DNA of 50,905 nucleotides from JBGFRR01 sp041695045. Lineage in GTDB: Bacteria; Bacteroidota; Ignavibacteria; UBA10030. Below are positions 42,314-50,631 of the stretch, one piece after another. The translations under genes were made by a program, and so were the position numbers. Location of the stretch: positions 1 to 50,905 of the forward strand of contig JBGFRR010000097.1 of assembly GCA_041695045.1 (NCBI GenBank). The letters are read 5' to 3'. Position 1 is the stretch's first letter; each line of letters opens with the position of its first letter. The notes under the pieces were generated by a model that searched no databases, was not told the DNA's origin, and was given only the letters and a program-made list of their open reading frames with translations.

Positions 42314-42745
42314 ATGGAATACAGCCCACGTCTCAGGAAACGAGTCAGGCAACTTCGTCCCGAAGTCGGCGACTTGCTCACATTCTCGCTGGTAATTCTC
42401 GCTGTCATTGTCAGCGTCATTGCCTACATCGTTAATCCAAATCATACACCGCACACACCCACAGCACCACATCCAGCTCACGTTCAGGAGAAAGGCACTG
42501 GTTATGAAGAATTGCTTCTCCCGTTCTACAGTGAACAAGAAGCCCGTGCTTGTCTCAAGTGGCTCAACGAAACTTCTCAATCACGTCTGTGGCAAGCACT
42601 CTCCAGAGAACGTATCGCCTCCGCCCGCATAGAAATCATCATCACCAAGCGTCCTTACAAAACGTGGACTGAAGTCTACTACCTTCCCAAGGTTGGTATA
42701 AGAACCATAGAACAAATCATCACAGCCTGGAGGAAAGCCAAATGA
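42314..42745 (+). CDS. Membrane-anchored protein with helix-hairpin-helix end
   Basis: From the ATG at 42314 the protein has a basic N-terminus (MEYSPRLRKRVRQLRPEVGD). One membrane span (LLTFSLVILAVIVSVIAYIV), a His/Pro/Thr linker and a helical region (EEQEARA-like, WLNETSQSRLWQALSRERI) follow. It ends in RPYKTWTEVYYLPKVGIRTI, which resembles a ComEA-type HhH DNA-binding motif. The open frame continues upstream into the IS, so the original start may be lost. The region 42111-42313 contains a REP-like CCCACC...GGTGGG pair and a CCCCGAA...TTCGGGG hairpin (42261-42283). Function is unknown. Confidence 0.55.
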   Translation: MEYSPRLRKRVRQLRPEVGDLLTFSLVILAVIVSVIAYIVNPNHTPHTPTAPHPAHVQEKGTGYEELLLPFYSEQEARACLKWLNETSQSRLWQALSRERIASARIEIIITKRPYKTWTEVYYLPKVGIRTIEQIITAWRKAK

Positions 42746-42939
42746 TTACCGTTGAACTCACGCCGGACGAAATCCGGTATCTCATCCAATCGCTCGAATC
42801 CGAGCGAGACCAATACCTGAATCTATTCCGCTCGTGTAAGCTCGGCATCGTTCGCGAACTCGCTCAACGAGCAGTTGAGCAAAACAACCAACTCATTGAG
42901 AAGCTCGAAACAGTGATCGGCGAGGGAGTCCCATGTTGA
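42742..42939 (+). CDS. Small helical protein, function unknown
   Basis: The 65-residue protein (MITVELTPDEIRYLIQSLES..., ...QLIEKLETVIGEG) is predicted to be helical. It overlaps the HhH-protein stop by ATGA, so the two are translationally coupled. It recalls small phage-type proteins, but no family can be named. It may be a partner of the membrane HhH protein. Confidence 0.55.
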   Translation: MITVELTPDEIRYLIQSLESERDQYLNLFRSCKLGIVRELAQRAVEQNNQLIEKLETVIGEGVPC

Positions 42940-43141
42940 CTCTCTCTTTCCTGAATGCGTTTACCCCCCATGTTGTTTGCGGCCGCCATTTTTTGGCGGG
43001 CTTCATCCGCCCGTCCACCTGATCTGCCTCTCAAGTGTAGGCGGACCTGCCTGTCTGCCCGAGCAGACCGGACTTCGCGGGGCAAGTGCAACTACAGTCA
43101 GACGAAAAGAGGCTCTGCCACGCTGAAAGTCTAGAAACCGC
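42940..43141. other. Gene-free stretch with GC-rich hairpins
   Basis: The DNA contains a CGGGC...GCCCG stem near 43000-43015 and GCCTGTCTGCCC-type repeat words near 43050, of the kind found in dispersed repeats. I see no gene. It separates the HhH-protein operon from the CsoR-like promoter. Confidence 0.5.
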
Positions 43142-43171
43142 TTGACAGACACCCCCGCCTGAATCTATATT
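43142..43171 (+). promoter_or_regulatory. Sigma-70-type promoter of the CsoR-like gene
   Basis: TTGACA (43142-43147) and TATATT (43166-43171) are separated by 18 bp, close to consensus. Transcription would begin about 43178. An ATG at 43182 would then be almost leaderless, whereas the ATG at 43206 has a 28-base leader containing AGG. Confidence 0.7.
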
Positions 43172-43205
43172 GAACCCAGCTATGGTGAACAAAGATCAGG
43201 TTAGA

Positions 43206-43589
43206 ATGCATCAAAAGGAGAAGCGGGAGGTCGTCAAACGTCTCCACCATATCTGGGGACAGTTAAGCGGAATTGAAAAGATGCTTGAGGATGATAGACC
43301 TGTCAAAGAAATCTATGCTCAGCTGAAGGCGGCAGAACAATCGCTCCATCAAGCAATCTACGAAGTATTGGACGATCAACTGAAAAAGCATTTTGCGGCG
43401 ATTCTTGCCGAGCGCCTCGCTCTGTGTCCGGGCGACTGTGATGACGCAGAACGACTCCAGTTTCTTAAGAGCGAATTTGCCGGGCTCGACTTGAAGGATC
43501 TCATCGATGAACTTGCATGGCTACGTAATTCACTTAACGCTGTGAAACCCGCTGCCGTCTCAATCCCGAAGGAGGTGAGAAAACGATGA
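43206..43589 (+). CDS. CsoR/FrmR-family repressor-like protein
   Basis: From the ATG at 43206 the protein begins MHQKEKREVVKRLHHIWGQL and SGIEKMLEDDRPVKEIYAQL, the all-helical CsoR/FrmR core. The usual first metal-binding cysteine is replaced in KEIYAQLKAAEQ, so it does not fit the copper-sensing C-H-C pattern. An extra C-terminal part holds CPGDCDDAE. The ATG at 43182 is an alternative start. The stop overlaps the start of the cysteine-rich peptide gene by ATGA, so the regulator and peptide are co-expressed. The signal is unknown. Confidence 0.8.
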   Translation: MHQKEKREVVKRLHHIWGQLSGIEKMLEDDRPVKEIYAQLKAAEQSLHQAIYEVLDDQLKKHFAAILAERLALCPGDCDDAERLQFLKSEFAGLDLKDLIDELAWLRNSLNAVKPAAVSIPKEVRKR

Positions 43590-43735
43590 AGCGAAGACTT
43601 GCATTGATTCTGACTGTTCTCGGACTGAGTGTGAGCGCGCTTGCGTTCTCCGGTTCGAATCCACAGACCACCGATGACGCCTGCCCCCTGAGAGGAACAC
43701 CAGCCTGTCCTGAGTATCCTCGCTGTTGCAGGTAG
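43586..43735 (+). CDS. 49-residue secreted cysteine-rich peptide
   Basis: GGAGG lies 9 bp before the ATG, and the start overlaps the CsoR-like stop. The peptide has a signal sequence (MKRRLALILTVLGLSVSALA) and a mature part of about 29 residues with C33, C41, C47 and C48 in ACPLRGTPACPEYPRCCR. The CPLxGTPxCP pattern recalls small metal-related periplasmic proteins. It could bind a soft metal or form disulfides. A strong terminator follows at 43760-43788. No family can be named with certainty. Confidence 0.75.
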   Translation: MKRRLALILTVLGLSVSALAFSGSNPQTTDDACPLRGTPACPEYPRCCR

Positions 43736-43759
43736 AACTAACTTTAAGACGATAGGAAG

Positions 43760-43788
43760 AGGCTCGGCAAATACTGCTGAGCCTTTTT
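43760..43788 (+). terminator. Intrinsic terminator after the CsoR-like operon
   Basis: AGGCTCGGCA (43760-43769) pairs with TGCTGAGCCT with one mismatch, and TTTTTATT follows. It ends the two-gene CsoR-like/peptide operon. Confidence 0.88.
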
Positions 43789-43907
43789 ATTGCTGCGCGC
43801 ACGCATTAAATTCTCAAAAATGAGAAGCCATTGTGGTTCGTGAAAATGAGACATCGATAATCTCCAGCCATTCTTAGCGCCATTCGAGTAGATGGAACTT
43901 CGTCAAA

Positions 43908-43924
43908 TTGGCATAGCCTTTGCT
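43908..43924 (+). promoter_or_regulatory. Sigma-54-type promoter before the histidine kinase operon
   Basis: TTGGCATAGCCTTTGCT fits TGGCAC-N5-TTGCW with one mismatch and exact GG/GC spacing. Transcription would begin about 43935, leaving a short leader before the kinase start at 43962. The operon encodes its own sigma-54 activator, so positive autoregulation is likely. Confidence 0.6.
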
Positions 43925-43961
43925 GTATTTCTCTACTGTCGGGCATTGCCTCCGAAGTTCA

Positions 43962-46442
43962 ATGGTAAGTCTCAATAACATCCTGCCGTGGCTTTCCATC
44001 CGAAGCAAGCTCATCATTGCGTTTACGTGTCTCTCCAACATCCCCGTTGCGTTGCTCGGCCTCTACGGAATCTTCTCGAACGTCAGGATGATGAAAGAGA
44101 TCGCCTACGAAAACCTCACGCACGACGTCCGAACCATCCGCGAGAACACGGCAAACTTCCTCGCCTATGTTGAGAGTGACCTGCGACTGCTCAAGAATGT
44201 TCCGCCTTTCCAAAGATATCTGCACGCCCTGAACCGTCCCACTGCGGGAGGCGATCTTCGTGACGCCAAGCAGTTGAGCGAGGAAATACTTGTTTGGTTG
44301 GAGACGAAAAAAATCTACTACCAGATTCGTGTGATCGATGAACTCGGTGATGAGGTGACTCGAGTTGAGTGCACGGCTTTTTCTAATTCTGATTTCCTGT
44401 ACCGAATTGTACCAGCACAAGAGCTTCGAAGCGGACGGGAATCATTCTATTTCTTGCTTGCCGGTAACCTGAGGCCGAGCGAGATATCGTTCACTGCGGC
44501 AGAACTGATCGGACAGAACAACGAACGCATCCCCATCGTCAGTTTCGTAACACCGTTGACGATGCGTACGTCGGAGACTGATAGTCGGGACGCGCGGGTA
44601 GGTCTTCTTATCGCCAATGTCTTCGCAAAGGACTTGTTCCTTGTGATGGAAACACCGAGACATTTCGGTGTTAAGGGGAAAACAGTTCTTGTCAGCGGCG
44701 ATGGCCATTACTTATACCACAGTGAAAAGAAGAAAGAGTGGAATAAACTTCTGGCCTCTCGAGAAGATGAGAACCTTCAACACGACTATCCGGCTTTAGT
44801 CATGAAGCTTCTGCTTTCAGGAGAGGGCGGAATCATCTCTGAAGAAATTGATGAAATTATCGCTTATGCTCCCCTCTTTCCTCAATCTTCACTCTCGGCT
44901 GGGCAATCTCTGACCTCTTTTTTTGTACCCTTCTATGTGTTTAAGAGTGTTCCCAAAGACGTTGTGCTTGGTCCGGCGTATTCATTCGCATGGATGTTCG
45001 CGGGATTTCTCGTCCTCTTTCTCGGCGTTGCGGTCGGACTTGGTTTGCTCGCTACCCAACAGTTTACAAAGCCCATTGCAGCCCTGCAGGAGGGGGCGGA
45101 GATCATTGCGGGAGGAAACTACCGGCACCGGTTGAGAGTGGAGACACACGATGAAATTGAGAGGCTCGGAGAACAGTTTAACGCGATGGCCGCTTCTCTC
45201 GAACGGCACGAACAGGAGATCCAGCAGCACAGGACGAGGCTTGAGGAATTGGTACAGGAACGGACACGAGAGCTTACAGAAGAAAAAGCCAAGCTGCAGG
45301 CGATCCTCAACAACGTGCCCAGTGCTTTCGTGCTTCTCGATAACGACTACCGTATTCAGACGGCCAGCGCAACGTTTACGAAAGTCACAGGACTGCAGCT
45401 CGACGATGTCCGGGGAGAGGACTGTGCATCAGTATTCTGCAGCAAAGGATTCTGTCAGCAATGCGTTGCGAGAATAGCAGTCACCTCAGGAAGGATAGCG
45501 AGCCACATTGATCACAGAAAAGATGGAAATGACCGCTATATCGAGCACACGGCGATTCCGCTGGAAGAAGGCGGAACGCTACATGCCATCCTCGAAATCA
45601 TTACCGATGTTACAGAGCGAAAACGTCTCGAACAGCATCTCCTTCAGACTGAGCGGCTCATGGCAACGGGAGAGCTGTCGGCTCTCATTGCACATGAGTT
45701 TCGGAACTCTCTGACATCGATCAAGATGATTGTGCAGCTCCAGAGTGAATCGAAGAAATTGAGCCGTTCAGACAAAAAATCGTTCCGTGTCGCACTCAAC
45801 TCGATCTCGCACATGGAGCATATTGTTGCTGAACTCCTGAATTTTGCTCGACCCTCACCGCTTCAATTTCAGAAAGCCAATCTGAACAAGGTTATCCATG
45901 AAAGTCTCGATTTTGTGAAACCGCACTTCGAAAAAAAACGAATCATCCTGCGGCATGTTCTTGACCCCACTCTTCCTGCGGTGCAGATGGATATGCAGCG
46001 CGTAAAAGAGACTCTGGTGAACCTTCTGTTCAATGCAGCACAAGCTATCGAAAGTAAACCGGCACAGACACGTAACAAAATAGTGACGGTCGCAACACGG
46101 AGTATCATCCTTCAGGAAACACTCCACGATTATGCATACTCTCGTCTCTTTGGCGACAATCAAACCGACGGCGGTCAAAACGGCACAGAGGTTGTCCTTC
46201 AGAACGGAACAGCCTGCGCGCTTGTGGAGGTGAGTGATACGGGTCCGGGAATTCCAGAGCCTCTCCTCAATCGCATTTTTGATCCATTCTTCACAACAAA
46301 GGTGAACGGAACGGGGCTCGGTTTGCCGATGGTGAAACAGACCATCAATGCACACGGAGGGATTGTGACCGTCAAGAGTGCGCCCGGCGAAGGTGCAACT
46401 TTCACGATTTATCTTCCCACGGCAAATGGTGCAACAGCATGA
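43962..46442 (+). CDS. Membrane sensor histidine kinase with PAS domain
   Basis: From ATG 43962 (MVSLNNILPWLSIRSKLIIA) the kinase has 826 residues. It has a first membrane span at ~16-38 and a large periplasmic cache-like sensor of ~300 residues. A second span (SFAWMFAGFLVLFLGVAVGL), HAMP, a coiled coil (LEELVQERTRELTEEKAKL) and a PAS domain follow. The PAS domain carries four clustered cysteines in EDCASVFCSKGFCQQC. HisKA reads LIAHEFRNSLTSIKM, and the HATPase has NLLFNAAQAIES, DTGPGIP and GTGLGLPMVKQT. It overlaps the NtrC-type regulator by ATGA, so they form a two-component pair. Confidence 0.93.
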   Translation: MVSLNNILPWLSIRSKLIIAFTCLSNIPVALLGLYGIFSNVRMMKEIAYENLTHDVRTIRENTANFLAYVESDLRLLKNVPPFQRYLHALNRPTAGGDLRDAKQLSEEILVWLETKKIYYQIRVIDELGDEVTRVECTAFSNSDFLYRIVPAQELRSGRESFYFLLAGNLRPSEISFTAAELIGQNNERIPIVSFVTPLTMRTSETDSRDARVGLLIANVFAKDLFLVMETPRHFGVKGKTVLVSGDGHYLYHSEKKKEWNKLLASREDENLQHDYPALVMKLLLSGEGGIISEEIDEIIAYAPLFPQSSLSAGQSLTSFFVPFYVFKSVPKDVVLGPAYSFAWMFAGFLVLFLGVAVGLGLLATQQFTKPIAALQEGAEIIAGGNYRHRLRVETHDEIERLGEQFNAMAASLERHEQEIQQHRTRLEELVQERTRELTEEKAKLQAILNNVPSAFVLLDNDYRIQTASATFTKVTGLQLDDVRGEDCASVFCSKGFCQQCVARIAVTSGRIASHIDHRKDGNDRYIEHTAIPLEEGGTLHAILEIITDVTERKRLEQHLLQTERLMATGELSALIAHEFRNSLTSIKMIVQLQSESKKLSRSDKKSFRVALNSISHMEHIVAELLNFARPSPLQFQKANLNKVIHESLDFVKPHFEKKRIILRHVLDPTLPAVQMDMQRVKETLVNLLFNAAQAIESKPAQTRNKIVTVATRSIILQETLHDYAYSRLFGDNQTDGGQNGTEVVLQNGTACALVEVSDTGPGIPEPLLNRIFDPFFTTKVNGTGLGLPMVKQTINAHGGIVTVKSAPGEGATFTIYLPTANGATA

Positions 46443-47839
46443 GCAAACCAACAGTCCTGGTCGTGGACGATGATCCGAAGATTCTCTTTGCTTTCCGTGA
46501 AGTTCTGCGGAAAAATGGATACAAAAGCATCGTGGCAAGAAACGGTGCGGATGCGCTGCAGAAGATCGCTTCGGAACGTCCAAGCATGGTGTTCATGGAT
46601 ATCACCATGCCGAAACTCGACGGGCTTGAAGTTCTGAAGCAGATGAAAACGCAGAACCTGCGCGTGCCTGTTGTCATCATCACGGGGTATGGCACAATGC
46701 AGACGGCAATCAAGGCCATGCAGCTCGGCGCCTTTGAATATCTGACAAAGCCGCTGGATGTCGGCATGATCAGGGACATCACGCGTAAGGCCCTTGCCAG
46801 CACTCGGCATTCACTGCAAGTGACGGAACGCTCCCCACTGCGATCGACAGATATGACAGATCGATATATGCTCATTGGCAACAGCGCTCCGATGCAGGAG
46901 GTCTACAAACTCATTGGCTCAATCTTGACCACCTCGAATCATACCTCCGTCCTGATTCTTGGTGAGAGTGGGACCGGCAAGGAACTTGTCGCGAGGACAA
47001 TCCACATCGCCGGTCCGAATGCTCAAGAACCCTTTGTTCCCATCAACTGTACCGCGCTTCCGGAGCCGCTGCTTGAATCGGAGTTGTTTGGGCACGAAAA
47101 AGGGGCGTTCACGGGTGCAACAGAGCGTAAACTTGGAAAATTCGAGATTGCCCAGAAGGGAACAATCTTTTTGGACGAGATCGGGAACCTTTTGCCTAAT
47201 CTCCAGCAGAAACTGTTGAGGGTTTTACAGGAGCGAGAATTCGAGCGGTTGGGCGGAAACAATTCCATCCGTGTTGAGGCACGATTCATCGTCGCAACCA
47301 ACCGGGACCTCGAATTAGAGATGAAGAACGGGAATTTCCGGGAGGATCTCTTTTTCCGGCTCAAGGTTGTGACAGTCAGCTTACCGCCGTTGCGTGAGAG
47401 AAAGGAAGATATTCCACATCTTGCCAACTATTTCTTGTTGAAATACAACAGCCAAATCAAAAAATCGATCACCGGTTTTTCCGATGAAGCGATGGCGCTT
47501 CTCCAAACATATGATTATCCGGGTAATGTTCGAGAACTCGAGAATCTCATCGAACGTGCCGTCATGTTCACGAAAGGAGACATCATTCTCCCCGATGCGC
47601 TTCAAGAACCCGCTCTTCAAACGCCGATCAGAGCTGCTTCGCTGCCCATCACGAGTCAAGACTTCAGTAAATCGCGAACGGATCTTCTCAACATGTTTGA
47701 GCGGCAGTTTGTCTCAGAGCTCTTAAGAAAGTACCATGGCAACGTGACTGCTGCAGCGAAGGCCTCGAACATGACTCGACAGAATTTTCAACGCCTGATG
47801 GCAAAGCATAATATTCAAGCAAAGTCGTTTAGAGGTTAA
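46439..47839 (+). CDS. NtrC-family sigma-54-dependent response regulator
   Basis: The 466-residue protein has a receiver domain with the acidic pocket (LVVDDDPKIL) and phospho-Asp (MVFMDITMPKLDG). The AAA+ domain has Walker A GESGTGKELVA, the sigma-54 contact loop EKGAFTGA and Walker B GTIFLDEIGNL. A Fis-type HTH ends the protein (GNVTAAAKASNMTRQNFQRL). It is phosphorylated by the coupled kinase and opens sigma-54 promoters. The likely targets are its own promoter at 43908 and, possibly, the cytochrome operon downstream. Confidence 0.96.
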   Translation: MSKPTVLVVDDDPKILFAFREVLRKNGYKSIVARNGADALQKIASERPSMVFMDITMPKLDGLEVLKQMKTQNLRVPVVIITGYGTMQTAIKAMQLGAFEYLTKPLDVGMIRDITRKALASTRHSLQVTERSPLRSTDMTDRYMLIGNSAPMQEVYKLIGSILTTSNHTSVLILGESGTGKELVARTIHIAGPNAQEPFVPINCTALPEPLLESELFGHEKGAFTGATERKLGKFEIAQKGTIFLDEIGNLLPNLQQKLLRVLQEREFERLGGNNSIRVEARFIVATNRDLELEMKNGNFREDLFFRLKVVTVSLPPLRERKEDIPHLANYFLLKYNSQIKKSITGFSDEAMALLQTYDYPGNVRELENLIERAVMFTKGDIILPDALQEPALQTPIRAASLPITSQDFSKSRTDLLNMFERQFVSELLRKYHGNVTAAAKASNMTRQNFQRLMAKHNIQAKSFRG

Positions 47840-48028
47840 CCCACCTTTTGCAACTCCCGCTGACAAGTCCCGCTTTCCACACCGCCAAGCATCTCTTTGC
47901 ACTTAGCCTCATTCTGCTGACCGGCCTCTCTTGAATCGACGGATTCTATCCGTTCTGGCGACCTCAATCGGGCGCACTGCATTGGTACGAGCTTTGATGA
48001 AAAACTGCTTCGACCAATGAGGTGAGGG

Positions 48029-48409
48029 ATGTCCCATCAACCGACAGTGATGGTTGTTGACGACGACAGCAATATTCTCGCCGCGTTTGAGGATTTTCTC
48101 AGAAGAGAACATTGCCTTATGCTGGCAGCCGCCAGTGCCGAAGAAGCTTTGAAAAAATTGGAGGATCATCACGTGGACTTGCTCGTGACGGACGTCAGAT
48201 TAAAACTCCAATCAGGTGTCACCTTTCTTCTGAAGGTCAGAGGAAGTCTTCCCAGCCTGCCGATCATTGTCATCACGGGCTACCCGGACATCGTCACAGA
48301 AAAAGAAGTCAAGATGTACGGCGCGGACTATTTCTTTCTCAAGCCCTTGGATCTTGAGAAGCTGCGCCGGGCACTACGAGCATGTCTAAGCATGAACGGA
48401 AAATCGTAA
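48029..48409 (+). CDS. Stand-alone response-regulator receiver
   Basis: The 126-residue protein is a complete CheY-like receiver (TVMVVDDDSNILAAFEDFLR, DLLVTDVRLKLQSGVTFLLK, FFLKPLDLEKLRRAL) without an output domain. The phospho-Asp lies in LLVTDV. It may be a phosphate sink or an intermediate in the relay with the kinase at 43962. In 47840-48028 a TTGGTACGAGCTTTGAT word resembles a sigma-54 site but lacks the invariant C at -12, so it is weak. Confidence 0.93.
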   Translation: MSHQPTVMVVDDDSNILAAFEDFLRREHCLMLAAASAEEALKKLEDHHVDLLVTDVRLKLQSGVTFLLKVRGSLPSLPIIVITGYPDIVTEKEVKMYGADYFFLKPLDLEKLRRALRACLSMNGKS

Positions 48410-48448
48410 CGCATCATCATGATCATCAACCTCTTATTAGGAGGATTT

Positions 48449-49729
48449 ATGAAAAAAGTCATAGTCCCCTTCGCGCTCATCGTCCTGCTATCTGTGTTTA
48501 CGGCCGAGCAGGCGTCTGGTATCCCTTCCTTCTCGCGAAAATACATGACCAGCTGTGCAACGTGTCACTATTCGTTTCCCAAACTGAATGCATTCGGGGA
48601 ATCGGTACGGAGAAACGGCTATCAATTTCCAGAAGGTACCGATCCGCAGTTCATTAAGGAGGAAGAGGTCAGCCTCGGTTCTGAAGGCTACAAGCGTGTC
48701 TGGCCGGATGCCATTTGGCCGAATGCGATCCCCGGTAGCAGCCCCATCGCGATCATGCTGGAAGGAGAAATTATGTACGAACCCAAAGGCGAACAGCGAT
48801 GGAACTTCGACCCTTTGGAGGGCGAAATTGAAGTTATGGCCGGCGGGACATTGGGAGAAGATATCAGTTTCATGGGGGAATTAGAAGTAGGAGGAGATGA
48901 GATAGAAATTAAGCGAATGTTTGTCGTCTTCAGCAATGTTATAGGACCATACTCAGCGTTTAACGTGAAAGTAGGCAAATTCGAGCCCAATGTCCTGTCG
49001 ATATCGAATTTCCGGCGGCTGACTCCGCGATACTGGATAACGACACGGACGTTAGGAGATAATGCATGGTCGCTTGAAAGCACCCAACGTGGAATTGAGG
49101 CGAGCGGCATTCTTAGCAACGGACGACTCGGTTATAACGCGGGTATCGTCGAAGGGCGAAAGAATCTCGCAAACAGCGATAAAGACCTCTATGGCCACTT
49201 GACCTACAAATTCGGTGGGTTGCGACTGGATGGAGTGTCGGAAGGCGAAGGTTCTCCACTGGAAGCAACGAAACCGTGGGAGGACAATTCAGTCATTCTT
49301 GGGGCGTTTGTATACAACGGAACTGCAACGTTGAGTAGCAAAACCGTCGGCACGGTGACCTATCCCGGCTACAACAACACATTCCAGATGTTCGGCGGTG
49401 ATCTTTCTGCCTACTATGGCCGTGCAAATGTGACTATTGCCTATGCCATTCAGCAGGACAAAAAGCCCTTCGTGGACCGCCCCACCGTTGAATCAAACGC
49501 TGCACACTGGTTTGCTGAAGGAAGTTACCTGATCTATCCCTGGCTGCTTCCCGTAGCGCGATACGAAAGCTTTACGCTGAAAGGCACCGACGCGGAAACG
49601 CGCATTGTCGGTGCGCTTAATATTCTCTTCCGCGCAAATGTGAAATTGATGATCAAGACGGAATTCGAAAAGGAACACGAAGGATTTGAACTTCACAAGG
49701 TAGCGTTTGCCATTAAGCTGGGATTTTAA
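48449..49729 (+). CDS. Monohaem cytochrome c-type outer-membrane beta-barrel
   Basis: AGGAGG lies 6 bp before the ATG. A signal peptide (VIVPFALIVLLSVFTAEQAS) precedes SCATCHYSFPKLNAFGESVR, with haem motif C36-AT-CH40 near the mature N-terminus. The remaining ~370 residues alternate in strands (SAFNVKVGKFEPNVLSISNF, FEKEHEGFELHKVAFAIKLG), ending in Phe, as outer-membrane barrels do. A haem plug and pore in one polypeptide suggests transfer of electrons across the outer membrane or sensing at it. It leads an operon with a copper protein. Confidence 0.85.
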   Translation: MKKVIVPFALIVLLSVFTAEQASGIPSFSRKYMTSCATCHYSFPKLNAFGESVRRNGYQFPEGTDPQFIKEEEVSLGSEGYKRVWPDAIWPNAIPGSSPIAIMLEGEIMYEPKGEQRWNFDPLEGEIEVMAGGTLGEDISFMGELEVGGDEIEIKRMFVVFSNVIGPYSAFNVKVGKFEPNVLSISNFRRLTPRYWITTRTLGDNAWSLESTQRGIEASGILSNGRLGYNAGIVEGRKNLANSDKDLYGHLTYKFGGLRLDGVSEGEGSPLEATKPWEDNSVILGAFVYNGTATLSSKTVGTVTYPGYNNTFQMFGGDLSAYYGRANVTIAYAIQQDKKPFVDRPTVESNAAHWFAEGSYLIYPWLLPVARYESFTLKGTDAETRIVGALNILFRANVKLMIKTEFEKEHEGFELHKVAFAIKLGF

Positions 49730-49764
49730 GCGTTCATTCGATAAAACCTGAATAGGAGATACCT

Positions 49765-50355
49765 ATGAAACGATTTCTGGTCATAACCATAGCGTTGTGT
49801 ACCCTTCCGATCTTGCTGAATGCCGGAGACATCAGAGGTAAAGTGAAAGCAAAAGGGGCAAAGCACAGCGGCGATGCAGTGATGTACATCGATAAGATTC
49901 CCGGCAAGATATTCCAGCCGCCGAAGGAACATGCAACGATGGATCAGAAGAATCTGGTCTTCATTCCGCATGTCCTGCCCGTTTTCGTTGGCACGACCGT
50001 GGATTACCTGAACAGCGACGACGTGTTGCATAACGTGTTTACTCCGGATGCATGCGCCCAAAAATTTAACCTGGGCACATGGCCGAAAGGTCAGGTGCGC
50101 TCGTACACCTTCAAAGAGCCGGGCTGCAGGGCAGTGATGCTTTGTAACGTTCACCCAGAGATGGAAGCGTATATCGTAGTCCTTGAAACACCGTACTATG
50201 CTGTCAGTACAAAGGACGGAAGTTATGTGATCAAGGATGTTCCCGCTGGCAAGTATACCCTCAAGATCTGGCATAAGAAGCTGAAAGGCGAATCTGTCTC
50301 TGTTGAAGTACCGGAGAAGGGGGAAGTCGTTGTGAATTTTGAGCTAAAGAAGTAA
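49765..50355 (+). CDS. Cupredoxin (plastocyanin-like) with carboxypeptidase-regulatory-like end
   Basis: The 196-residue protein has a signal peptide (RFLVITIALCTLPILLNAGD). The type I copper ligands are H89 (VLHNVF), C127, H130 and M133 (MLCNVHPEM). A C-terminal beta-sandwich (SVSTK-like, YVIKDVPAGKYTLKIWHKKL) resembles the regulatory domains of methylamine-utilisation-type proteins. It would be a periplasmic electron carrier. It follows the cytochrome-barrel by 35 bp with AGGAG before its ATG, so they are co-transcribed. Confidence 0.9.
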   Translation: MKRFLVITIALCTLPILLNAGDIRGKVKAKGAKHSGDAVMYIDKIPGKIFQPPKEHATMDQKNLVFIPHVLPVFVGTTVDYLNSDDVLHNVFTPDACAQKFNLGTWPKGQVRSYTFKEPGCRAVMLCNVHPEMEAYIVVLETPYYAVSTKDGSYVIKDVPAGKYTLKIWHKKLKGESVSVEVPEKGEVVVNFELKK

Positions 50356-50395
50356 AAAGCTGTTGTCCTGTAAAACAGCGTGAAGCGAGGGACCG

Positions 50396-50629
50396 ATGAA
50401 GGAATCCAGATGGCAAGCTGGGTTGATGGCGACAGCAGTGTGTTTTATACTGGGGCTCCTGCTCTTCTTGAGCGACGTTCACTCCACCGGTGAAGCGCCA
50501 CAGCGATTCGACATCACCATCTCGTGGTCGGCAGTGTCGGTTGCTGGCGCGTTGTTGATTGTCGTTGCGGCCATTGGAGCGGTTGTTCTCTATTTGAGTG
50601 AAAGAAGAAGAGAGAATCAGTATCGTTAA
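50396..50629 (+). CDS. Small two-span membrane protein, function unknown
   Basis: The 77-residue protein has two hydrophobic helices (ATAVCFILGLLLFLS and VSVAGALLIVVAAIGAVVLYL). A ~25-residue polar loop separates them and the C-terminus is charged. It is placed between the cupredoxin and the FAD protein with short gaps, so it is probably an accessory or assembly subunit of the same redox complex. No family is recognised. Confidence 0.7.
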   Translation: MKESRWQAGLMATAVCFILGLLLFLSDVHSTGEAPQRFDITISWSAVSVAGALLIVVAAIGAVVLYLSERRRENQYR

Positions 50630-50631
50630 GC

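Noticed and set aside
42154..42435. Open frame just right of the insertion sequence
   Set aside because: It competes with the frame of the HhH protein, has no family similarity, and breaks off without a plausible domain.
43650..43672. GGTTCGAATCC looks like a tRNA T-arm
   Set aside because: No acceptor, D or anticodon arm can be formed around it, and it lies in the coding sequence of the small cysteine-rich peptide.
47982..47998. Second sigma-54 promoter ahead of the lone receiver gene
   Set aside because: TGGTAC-N5-TTGAT lacks the invariant C of the -12 element; noted only as a weak candidate.
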